Source: Bacteroidales bacterium (GTDB lineage Bacteria; Bacteroidota; Bacteroidia; Bacteroidales; UBA7960). From it: a stretch of DNA of 14,112 bases. The stretch is from the NCBI GenBank assembly GCA_003555385.1, contig PWHO01000058.1:1-14112 (forward strand). The letters run 5' to 3'. Positions 5,084 to 11,434 of the stretch are shown here, piece by piece (positions within the stretch are counted from its first letter, which is position 1; every line of letters begins with the position of its first letter). The notes beneath the pieces were generated by a model. The model saw nothing but the letters and a program-made list of their open reading frames with translations, made no database searches and was not told the origin of the DNA. Both the position numbers and the translations under genes were made by a program.

Positions 5084-7096
5084 ATGTCTGTATCTGGTTT
5101 TCAACAAGCAATACTGCAGGGAATTCCTGATGAACTTCCCGGTCCGAAACCTTATGATCCTTCGGTGAATCATGCTCCACGCCGCAAAGAGATCCTCGCG
5201 GCATCTGAGAAGCGCCTGGCGGTAAAAAATGCCCTCCGTTACTTTCCGGAAAAATTCCATGCCACACTGGCTGAGGAATTTGCAGAGGAACTGGAAACCT
5301 ACGGCCGGATTTATATGTACCGTTTCCGGCCGGATTATCCCATCCATGCCAGGCGCATTGATGATTTTCCCCATCGTTCGCGTCAGGCTGCTTCCATCAT
5401 GCTGATGCTGAGCAATAACCTGGATTATGCGGTGGCCCAGCACCCCCATGAGCTGATCACCTACGGTGGCAATGGGGCGGTATTTCAGAACTGGGCCCAG
5501 TACCTGCTTACAATGCAATACCTGGCGGAGATGACGGATGAGCAAACCCTGGTATTGTACAGTGGACATCCGCTGGGGCTATTCCCGTCGCACCCCGAAG
5601 CACCGCGTGCTGTGGTGACCAACGGGATGATGATCCCCAATTATTCCTCCCCGGATGACTGGGAGCGATTCAATGCCCTGGGAGTCACACAATACGGACA
5701 AATGACAGCCGGATCCTTTATGTATATCGGGCCGCAGGGCATTGTTCATGGCACCACCATTACGGTGTTGAATGCCGGCAGAATGGTATCCGCCGAAGGA
5801 GAAGGTCTTGCTGGAAAGGTGTTTGTGACAAGCGGCCTGGGCGGAATGTCAGGAGCCCAGCCAAAAGCAGCGGTGATTGCCGGGGCCATTGGCGTGGTGG
5901 CAGAGATCAACCCCAGGGCCACGGAAGTGCGTCATTCGCAAGGATGGGTAGACGAGGTATTCGAAGACCTTGACGCGCTGATATCACGAATACGCGAGGC
6001 CAGGACCAGGAAGGAAGCCGTATCGCTGGCCTACCAGGGTAATGTGGTGGATCTGTGGGAAAAACTTGCAGATTCAGACCTGGAAATTGAGCTTGGGTCG
6101 GATCAGACATCCCTGCATAATCCTTACGCCGGGGGATACTATCCGGCAGGTATGGGTTTTGAGGAGGCCAATGAAATGATGGCATATAATCCTGAGCTTT
6201 TCAAAGAGAAGGTAAGGGCTTCTCTGATTCGTCAGGTGAAAGCCATTAATAAACTGGCAGAAAGAGGGATGTATTTCTGGGACTATGGCAATGCCTTTTT
6301 GCTGGAAGCCGGCCGCGCGGGTGCAGATGTGTTTAAAGATGACCGGTCATTCAGGTTTTCATCGTATGTGCAGGATATTATGGGTCCAATGTGTTTTGAC
6401 TACGGCTTCGGGCCGTTCAGATGGGTCTGTGCTTCTTCCGATCCGGACGACCTGCGTGCCACCGACCACATTGCCGCAGGTGAGATCCGGGAGATGATGC
6501 AACAGGCCCCTGAAGAGATAAAACAGCAGCTTGCAGACAACCTCCGCTGGATCGAGCAGGCAGAGGAGAACAAACTGGTTGTCGGCTCCCAGGCCCGTAT
6601 CCTTTATGCCGATGCTGAAGGACGGATACGCATCGCAAAGGCTTTCAACAAAGCCATACGGGAAGGCAGGCTCAATGGGCTTGTAATCCTGGGACGAGAC
6701 CACCATGACGTAAGTGGTACTGACAGCCCTTACCGTGAAACCTCCAATATCTATGACGGTTCACAGTTCACTGCTGATATGGCTGTTCACAATGTGATCG
6801 GAGACAGTTTCCGGGGAGCCACCTGGGTCTCTCTCCACAATGGCGGAGGTGTTGGCTGGGGCGAAGTGATCAACGGCGGATTCGGCTTGTTGCTGGATGG
6901 CAGTGAAGCCGCTGATCGCAGGCTGGAAAACATGTTATTCTGGGATGTGAATAATGGGATTGCCCGTCGCAGCTGGGCGCGGAACAAAGAAGCTGTTTTT
7001 GCCATCAGGCGGGCCATGGAATCTGAACCAAGGCTGAAAGTAACCATACCCAATGTGCCTGGTGATGATTTGCTGGACGGTCTGTTTCGTGAATAA
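5084..7096 (+). CDS. hutU: Urocanate hydratase, long (animal-like) form
   Basis: A 670-residue urocanase, which converts urocanate to 4-imidazolone-5-propionate in histidine degradation using tightly bound NAD+ as an electrophile. Recognisable blocks are NALRYFP and YGRIYMYRFRPDYPI near the N-terminus, ELITYGGNGAVFQNWAQY, YSGHPLGLFPSHPEAPR, the NAD-binding VTSGLGGMSGAQ (about 246-260), MGPMCFDYGFGPFRW (about 433-447), RDHHDVSGTDSPYRET (about 537-553) and SLHNGGGVGWGE (about 583-595). The length and N-terminal blocks match the long form known from animals and some bacteria rather than the roughly 555-residue form of Pseudomonas or Bacillus. The longest ORF starts at GTG 5078; ATG 5084 two codons later is preferred. 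No hutH, hutI or ftcD/hutG lies in the window, so it is a stand-alone hut gene here. It converges on the DUF4296 gene. Confidence 0.96.
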   Translation: MSVSGFQQAILQGIPDELPGPKPYDPSVNHAPRRKEILAASEKRLAVKNALRYFPEKFHATLAEEFAEELETYGRIYMYRFRPDYPIHARRIDDFPHRSRQAASIMLMLSNNLDYAVAQHPHELITYGGNGAVFQNWAQYLLTMQYLAEMTDEQTLVLYSGHPLGLFPSHPEAPRAVVTNGMMIPNYSSPDDWERFNALGVTQYGQMTAGSFMYIGPQGIVHGTTITVLNAGRMVSAEGEGLAGKVFVTSGLGGMSGAQPKAAVIAGAIGVVAEINPRATEVRHSQGWVDEVFEDLDALISRIREARTRKEAVSLAYQGNVVDLWEKLADSDLEIELGSDQTSLHNPYAGGYYPAGMGFEEANEMMAYNPELFKEKVRASLIRQVKAINKLAERGMYFWDYGNAFLLEAGRAGADVFKDDRSFRFSSYVQDIMGPMCFDYGFGPFRWVCASSDPDDLRATDHIAAGEIREMMQQAPEEIKQQLADNLRWIEQAEENKLVVGSQARILYADAEGRIRIAKAFNKAIREGRLNGLVILGRDHHDVSGTDSPYRETSNIYDGSQFTADMAVHNVIGDSFRGATWVSLHNGGGVGWGEVINGGFGLLLDGSEAADRRLENMLFWDVNNGIARRSWARNKEAVFAIRRAMESEPRLKVTIPNVPGDDLLDGLFRE

Positions 7097-7120
7097 TCAA
7101 TCACGATTGCCCGGACAGGT

Positions 7121-7597
7121 TTACTGCCGGGGCAGGGTCTCATCCTGTGGTATTTCTTCCTCTTCCGGGGTGTCTTCTTCCGGTAATGGAGCTTCCATCA
7201 TATCATCCATGGGAAGCAGTTGTTCCTCTTCTGTTTCCATGACGCTGAGCCGGTTGAGCATCATCTCATGTATCAGATCCATCTCCCTTCTGTCGAGCAG
7301 GTAGCATTCCAGGGCAGCTTCAAATTGCTCAGGTTCAACCCCGTGGCGGTCAAACAATCCGGCGTAATAATATTTTGACGAATCCCTGACTCCCCTTTGT
7401 ACATGCTGATATTCAACCAGGAAGGCTTCCAGCAGGTACATGTCACTGAGAACATCCACCATGGTTTCCCTGGGCAGCAGTTTGTCGCAGTCGTCCCGGC
7501 CCGGGGCCCTGAAAAAATTGCATGAGGAAGACATCAGCATGAAGGCTATCAGGCCATATGCAGCTATGAGTCTAAAGTGTCCGGTTATACGAGTCAT
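7121..7597 (-). CDS. DUF4296-type lipoprotein with acidic tail
   Basis: A 158-residue predicted lipoprotein. A hydrophobic signal segment (about 9-22) ends at SSS-Cys26, the likely lipidation site. The conserved domain (about 37-115) contains LLPRETMVDVLSDMYLLEAFL and a YAGLFDRHGVEPEQFEAALECYL segment, which I recognise as the Bacteroidota-specific DUF4296. The last 35 or so residues are low-complexity and very acidic, with many Glu, Asp and Pro. No molecular function is known to me. It is the last gene of a leftward unit, 40 bases after pyrC, itself downstream of a polyprenol-phosphate glycosyltransferase. I recall this order as recurrent in Bacteroidota. ATG 7597 gives a proper signal sequence. 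Confidence 0.82.
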   Translation of the reverse strand: MTRITGHFRLIAAYGLIAFMLMSSSCNFFRAPGRDDCDKLLPRETMVDVLSDMYLLEAFLVEYQHVQRGVRDSSKYYYAGLFDRHGVEPEQFEAALECYLLDRREMDLIHEMMLNRLSVMETEEEQLLPMDDMMEAPLPEEDTPEEEEIPQDETLPRQ

Positions 7598-7637
7598 ATC
7601 CTGTGTTTTCTGCTGATACCTGCAGAGGTGGCGGGCT

Positions 7638-8993
7638 CTATCGTGAGAATTGCAAAGCCTCTCCCTTCACCTCATCATGGATCGTGCCATTATCATAAAC
7701 GAGATGACCATTCACAAAAGTATATTTGACGGTTGCTTTCAGTTTCTTACCTTCCAGCGGCGACCATTTGCATTTATACAGGATGTTTTCTTTGTTTACG
7801 GTGAATGATGCACCCGGGTCAATGGCCACAAGATCGGCGGCATATCCCTCCCTGATGAAACCCCTGTTGGCCACGTTAAAGCAAATGGCGGGATTGTGAC
7901 ACATAAGGGTCGCAATTTTTTCAAGCGGGATCTGTTCCCTTTCCGCCAGGGTGATCATTGCTGGCAATGCATGCTGAACCATGGGTCCGCCCGAAGGGCA
8001 CTTCAGGTAGCTGTTGCTTTTTTCCTCCAGGGTATGGGGCGCATGGTCTGTGGCGATCACATCGATATAACCCTTCCTGACTCCATCAATAAGGGCCATC
8101 CTGTCTTCATTGAATTTTATGGCCGGATTCCATTTGATCATGCCTCCTTTGTCTGCATAATCTTCTGCCGAGAACCAAAGATGGTGTACGCATACCTCTG
8201 CAGTGATCCGTTTTTCTGCAAGGGGCGTAATGTTCTCAAGCATTCTGAGTTCACCGGCAGTGCTCAGATGCAGCAGGTGGAGCCTTGTTCCGTATTTTTC
8301 TGCCAGTGAAACAGCCAGCCGGGAAGACCGCTCACATGCCTGGTGGTTCCTTATTCGCGGGTGCATTGCCATGGGGATCTCATCACCATAGATTGCCTTT
8401 GCCGCCGCCAGTTGTTTTTTAATGGTTTCCTCGTCCTCACAATGAACCGCAACGGGAAGTTTTACATCACGAAATATGTTGTTTAGTGCGCCGGGGTCAT
8501 CCACCAGCATATTCCCGGTTGAGGATCCCATAAATATTTTGATTCCGCAAACCCGCTTCGGGTCAGCAGCCATGAGCTCCGATTTGTTGGTATTGGTGGC
8601 CCCCATATAAAACGAGTAGTTGGCCAGGCTTTTCTCCTGTCCAAGCCTGAACTTTTCTTCCAGTAATTCCCGGGTGATGGTCTGCGGATTTGTATTGGGC
8701 ATTTCCATGAAGCTGGTAATTCCGCCCGCCACGGCCGCGCGTGACTCGGACGCGATGTCTCCCTTATGCGTCAGTCCCGGCTCCCTGAAATGAACCTGGT
8801 CATCAATGACTCCCGGAAATAAAAGCATTCCTTCAAGATCAACCGACCGGCCCGTTTCCTCGTTGAACCTTCCCTGGTGCCCCCCCGGATAAATTTTCTC
8901 AATCGCTTTATTGTTGATTACCAGGTCTCCGCGAAAGGTGCGCCCTTCATTGATGATCTGTGCATTTTTCAGTAACAGTGGTGTGCCCGGCAT
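7638..8993 (-). CDS. pyrC: Dihydroorotase, Bacteroidota type with Gln at the HxH motif
   Basis: A 451-residue amidohydrolase that cyclises N-carbamoyl-aspartate to dihydroorotate, the third step of pyrimidine synthesis. Visible features are the N-terminal composite-domain strand, GVIDDQVHFREPGLTHKGD (61-79), MPNTNPQ (98-104), Lys152 in GIKIFMGSS (probable carboxylated metal bridge), HCEDEE with His184, LHLSTA with His242, and ATDHAPH with catalytic Asp316. The classic Asp-x-His-x-His site reads Asp-Asp-Gln66-Val-His68, so the first metal histidine is Gln. I recall the same DDQVH in Porphyromonas PyrC, so this looks lineage-typical rather than inactivating. An allantoinase or dihydropyrimidinase is less likely given the LHLSTA and SGGPMVQHALP blocks. 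It lies 52 bases downstream of a glycosyltransferase and 40 upstream of the DUF4296 gene. Confidence 0.93.
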   Translation of the reverse strand: MPGTPLLLKNAQIINEGRTFRGDLVINNKAIEKIYPGGHQGRFNEETGRSVDLEGMLLFPGVIDDQVHFREPGLTHKGDIASESRAAVAGGITSFMEMPNTNPQTITRELLEEKFRLGQEKSLANYSFYMGATNTNKSELMAADPKRVCGIKIFMGSSTGNMLVDDPGALNNIFRDVKLPVAVHCEDEETIKKQLAAAKAIYGDEIPMAMHPRIRNHQACERSSRLAVSLAEKYGTRLHLLHLSTAGELRMLENITPLAEKRITAEVCVHHLWFSAEDYADKGGMIKWNPAIKFNEDRMALIDGVRKGYIDVIATDHAPHTLEEKSNSYLKCPSGGPMVQHALPAMITLAEREQIPLEKIATLMCHNPAICFNVANRGFIREGYAADLVAIDPGASFTVNKENILYKCKWSPLEGKKLKATVKYTFVNGHLVYDNGTIHDEVKGEALQFSR

Positions 8994-9045
8994 AATTGAT
9001 TGTTTTGTGAAGTAAAAAATTATGAACGGTAATGAAAGCGGTGGG

Positions 9046-9798
9046 TCAGGAAGGTTTTCGGTACCTTTTCGGGTTCAGAATACTCCTCCATCTGAGCTTG
9101 ATCACGCCCAAAACGGCCTCCTGAAAAATGCCGGTGCTCATTTTGGATTCTCCTTCCGTTCGGTCGGTAAATACGATAGATACCTCCGTTATTTTAAATC
9201 CCATTTTCCAGGCCGTGAACTTCATCTCTATCTGGAATGCATAACCGGTGAACCTGACCCTGTCCAGGTCAATGGCTTCCAGTACTTCCCGCCTGTAACA
9301 CTTAAAGCCGGCCGTGGTGTCGTGTACGGGCATTCCGGTGATCATCCTGACGTAAATGGATGCAAAATAGGACATCAGCACCCTGCCCATAGGCCAGTTT
9401 ACCACATTCACCCCGTCAATGTAGCGGGATCCGATCGCCAGGTCATAACCGTTCTCTGCACATTCCCGGTAAAGCCGAACCAGATCCTCGGGGTTGTGGG
9501 AAAGGTCTGCATCCATTTCAAAAATAAACCGGTAATCCCTTTTGAGTGCCCACTTAAACCCGTGTATGTAGGCGGTTCCGAGCCCGAGCTTCCCTTTTCT
9601 TGATTCCATAAAAAGTTTACCCGGATATTTTTCCATGAGCTGACTGACCAGTCCGGCAGTGCCGTCCGGTGAGCTGTCATCTACGATCAGCACATGGAAG
9701 TCTTTAGGAAGGGAGAATACAATTTGCAGAACCTTCTCAATGTTTTCCCGTTCGTTGTAAGTGGGAACTATAACTAGACTGTCGCTTACTTCTGCCAT
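9046..9798 (-). CDS. Polyprenol monophosphomannose synthase-like glycosyltransferase (DPM1 type)
   Basis: A 250-residue family 2 glycosyltransferase that probably transfers a sugar, usually mannose, from a nucleotide donor to a polyprenyl phosphate at the membrane. Signatures are VIVPTYNERENIEKV (9-23), VDDSSPDGT (39-47), KGKLGLGTAYIHGF (68-81), the metal-binding EMDADLSHNPE (94-104), IGSRYIDG (122-129) and DTTAGFKCYRREVL (160-173). It has no C-terminal membrane domain, as in soluble bacterial and animal DPM1 forms. The longest ORF begins at 9912, but residues before MAEVSDSLVIVPTYN are unlike the family, so ATG 9798 is used. It heads a leftward unit with pyrC and the DUF4296 gene. The sugar specificity is inferred from family resemblance only. 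Confidence 0.88.
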   Translation of the reverse strand: MAEVSDSLVIVPTYNERENIEKVLQIVFSLPKDFHVLIVDDSSPDGTAGLVSQLMEKYPGKLFMESRKGKLGLGTAYIHGFKWALKRDYRFIFEMDADLSHNPEDLVRLYRECAENGYDLAIGSRYIDGVNVVNWPMGRVLMSYFASIYVRMITGMPVHDTTAGFKCYRREVLEAIDLDRVRFTGYAFQIEMKFTAWKMGFKITEVSIVFTDRTEGESKMSTGIFQEAVLGVIKLRWRSILNPKRYRKPS

Positions 9799-9831
9799 TT
9801 TTTGACGGTACGTCCGGGGTTTACAGACTGG

Positions 9832-9848
9832 ATTGTATGCGATACAAT
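9832..9848. repeat. 17-bp interrupted palindrome in the divergent region upstream of the glycosyltransferase
   Basis: ATTGTAT-gcg-ATACAAT is a perfect 7-bp inverted repeat with a 3-base centre. It lies 34 bases upstream of the ATG at 9798, between that start and the predicted -7 box at 9873-9880. It could be a DNA operator (GTAT...ATAC half sites) or an RNA hairpin in the leader. There is no T-tract, so it is not a terminator. Confidence 0.45.
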
Positions 9849-9872
9849 TCGTGTTCCCCGGCAAATCCAATC

Positions 9873-9880
9873 CAAAAGTA
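9873..9880 (-). promoter_or_regulatory. TAnnTTTG -7 box for the glycosyltransferase-pyrC-DUF4296 unit
   Basis: The - strand reads TACTTTTG, an exact TAnnTTTG. It gives a leader of about 70 bases before ATG 9798, which contains the palindrome at 9832-9848. No good -33 element is visible. Confidence 0.42.
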
Positions 9881-9946
9881 CATTTTTTGCCCAACATATG
9901 GTCACTATCCATTCGATTTTATTGTTTATTTGCTGTAGTTTATGGT

Positions 9947-9954
9947 TATTTTTG
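9947..9954 (+). promoter_or_regulatory. TAnnTTTG -7 box at the nifS start (possible leaderless mRNA)
   Basis: TATTTTTG ends five bases before the ATG at 9960, with a TTG at 9922-9924 about 22 bases upstream of it. If used, transcription would begin at or very near the start codon. The match could be chance in AT-rich DNA. Confidence 0.3.
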
Positions 9955-9959
9955 CCGGT

Positions 9960-11093
9960 ATGGAAACACCGGTGATTTATTTTGACAATGCTGCCACCAC
10001 ACAGCCTGACCAGGGTGTGCTGAACGAGGTCATTGCCTGTATGAGAGAAGAATACGGCAATCCGTCATCTGTGCACGCATTGGGCCGGAGGGCCCGGGTC
10101 AGGATCGAAGAATCCCGCCGCACCATTGCGCGCCTGCTGAATGTGTCTCCTGCCGAGATTTTCTTTACATCCGGGGGGACGGAAGCGAACAATGCCATAT
10201 TGTGGGGCTGCTGCCTGGGGCTGGGCTATTCGGATGTGATCACCAGCCCCGTTGAACATCCTGCTGTGCTGAACCCTTTGGTCTGCCTGGCAGAAAAGGG
10301 AATACGGGTACACCACCTGCGGGTTGATCAAGCAGGACACGTTGACCTGGGTCACCTGGAAGAATTGCTTGCCGAATATCCGCGTTCACTGGTCAGCCTG
10401 ATGCATGCCAACAACGAGATCGGCAACCTGCTGCCGGTGAATTCTGTGGCTTCATTGTGTGCCGGTGCCGGTGCACTGTTTCATTCAGATACAGTCCAAA
10501 CGATCGGAAAGTTGGACATGGACATGCAAAAACTGGAAATGGATTTTGCCGTAGGAAGTGCCCACAAATTTTATGGATTGAAGGGAGCCGGCTTCATGTA
10601 CGTGCGCTCCGGCAAATTTTTTCCCCCATATTTGCTGGGAGGGGGGCAGGAGCGCAATATGCGGGCCGGTACCGAAAACATCTATGGCATCGCAGGTATG
10701 GCGCGGGCCCTTGAACTGGCACAACAGCGAATGGAAGAAGATCAGCACCATTGTAAGTTGCTGAAAGAAGCCTGTGTTAATCTGCTTCGCAAAGAGATCC
10801 CCGATGTTCACTTTAACGGGGATTCGGATGGGGGTTCACTGCACACCATTCTGAATGTTTCCTTGCCGGCCTCAGTGGATGCTGAAATGCTGCTGCCCAG
10901 CCTGGATATTGAGGGCATTTGCGTGTCTTCGGGGAGTGCCTGCAGTTCCGGAAGCAGTCAACGATCGCACGTGCTGAGTACGCTGGGTGCCGATGAAACA
11001 ATGCCCTCATTGCGCATATCATTCGGAAGGTACAACACCATGGAGGAGGTGCACAAACTGGTGCAGGTTTTGGCAAAGATCGCCCTTTCCTGA
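9960..11093 (+). CDS. Cysteine desulfurase, NifS/IscS type (group I)
   Basis: A 377-residue fold-type I PLP enzyme that removes sulfur from cysteine as an enzyme-bound persulfide for Fe-S clusters or tRNA thiolation. Visible are YFDNAATT near the N-terminus, YGNPSSVH (32-39), TSGGTEANN (70-78), SPVEHPAV with PLP-stacking His100, ANNEIG (150-155), HSDTVQ with Asp177 and Gln180, SAHKFYGLKG with the Schiff-base Lys203, and RAGTEN (235-240). The mobile loop SSGSACSSGS carries the catalytic Cys328 and is the long type typical of group I. The longest ORF starts at ATG 9942, but the family usually starts just before IYFDNAATT, so ATG 9960 is preferred. No iscU/nifU scaffold is adjacent, so sulfur may go to tRNA-modifying enzymes (inference). 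The small RHH-like gene follows after 74 bases with its own promoter box. Confidence 0.94.
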   Translation: METPVIYFDNAATTQPDQGVLNEVIACMREEYGNPSSVHALGRRARVRIEESRRTIARLLNVSPAEIFFTSGGTEANNAILWGCCLGLGYSDVITSPVEHPAVLNPLVCLAEKGIRVHHLRVDQAGHVDLGHLEELLAEYPRSLVSLMHANNEIGNLLPVNSVASLCAGAGALFHSDTVQTIGKLDMDMQKLEMDFAVGSAHKFYGLKGAGFMYVRSGKFFPPYLLGGGQERNMRAGTENIYGIAGMARALELAQQRMEEDQHHCKLLKEACVNLLRKEIPDVHFNGDSDGGSLHTILNVSLPASVDAEMLLPSLDIEGICVSSGSACSSGSSQRSHVLSTLGADETMPSLRISFGRYNTMEEVHKLVQVLAKIALS

Positions 11094-11133
11094 AAATATT
11101 GCCACAGAAGTGCAACTTTTTGGGTAAAATGCG

Positions 11134-11141
11134 TATTTTTG
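11134..11141 (+). promoter_or_regulatory. TAnnTTTG -7 box for the small RHH-like gene
   Basis: TATTTTTG lies 26 bases before ATG 11168 in the 74-base gap after nifS. A TTTG at 11119-11122 is too close (11 bases) to be a standard -33 element. The spacing matches that of the boxes before the glycosyltransferase and tgt. Confidence 0.45.
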
Positions 11142-11167
11142 GATGACACCGAAAAAAATGCCTGATT

Positions 11168-11434
11168 ATGGCTGATCATACTGCACCAAAATACGGAAGC
11201 GGGGCGGCAGGAAAAAGAAAGCGCATCAAATACCGGCAGATGGGCTTCAAACTGACCGACGGGCAAAAAAAGGCCCTGGAGCATTATTGCAAGGTGCACA
11301 AGGTAACCCCGATCCGTTTTATCAAAAGTCTTGTCAATAATCATGTGGCCCGTTATCGCCCGGGTGACCCGCCGCCCTCTTATGTGACGGAAAACCAGCT
11401 TGACCTGTTTGAAGAGGAAGAGATGCGGGATTAG
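11168..11434 (+). CDS. Small ribbon-helix-helix-like protein with C-terminal clamp-binding motif QLDLF
   Basis: An 88-residue protein of unassigned family. Residues 1-22 are a basic tail (KRKRIKYR). Residues 22-30 (YRQMGFKLT) look like a beta strand, followed by helix A (about 31-44, DGQKKALEHYCKVHK) and helix B (about 47-61, TPIRFIKSLVNNHV). Strand-helix-helix with a basic strand is the ribbon-helix-helix pattern of dimeric DNA-binding proteins. A proline-rich linker (64-72, RPGDPPPSY) then leads to Gln77-Leu-Asp-Leu-Phe81 and an acidic tail. QL[S/D]LF is the established consensus for binding the bacterial sliding clamp DnaN. A small protein tying the clamp to DNA or to a partner is therefore plausible (inference). 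It follows nifS and meets mutS2 tail to tail with a 4-base overlap. The ORF is well supported by composition and position; its function is unknown. Confidence 0.75.
   Translation: MADHTAPKYGSGAAGKRKRIKYRQMGFKLTDGQKKALEHYCKVHKVTPIRFIKSLVNNHVARYRPGDPPPSYVTENQLDLFEEEEMRD

Noticed and set aside
4988..5569. A 193-codon - strand ORF across the start of hutU
   Set aside because: It lies antisense to the strongly conserved N-terminal part of hutU and the end of the secreted-protein gene, and has no recognisable domain.
7094..7140. Hairpin between hutU and the DUF4296 gene (TGCC-CGG with CCGGGGCA)
   Set aside because: One bulge, a 12-base loop and no T-run on either side. It overlaps the end of the DUF4296 coding region, so terminator function is not supported.
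9022..9603. A 193-codon + strand ORF opposite the DPM1-like glycosyltransferase
   Set aside because: It is a shadow of a clearly conserved gene on the other strand, with no recognisable fold.
9799..9912. N-terminal extension of the DPM1-like glycosyltransferase to 9912
   Set aside because: The extra 38 residues are Cys/Asn-rich, unlike the family, and run through the predicted promoter and palindrome.
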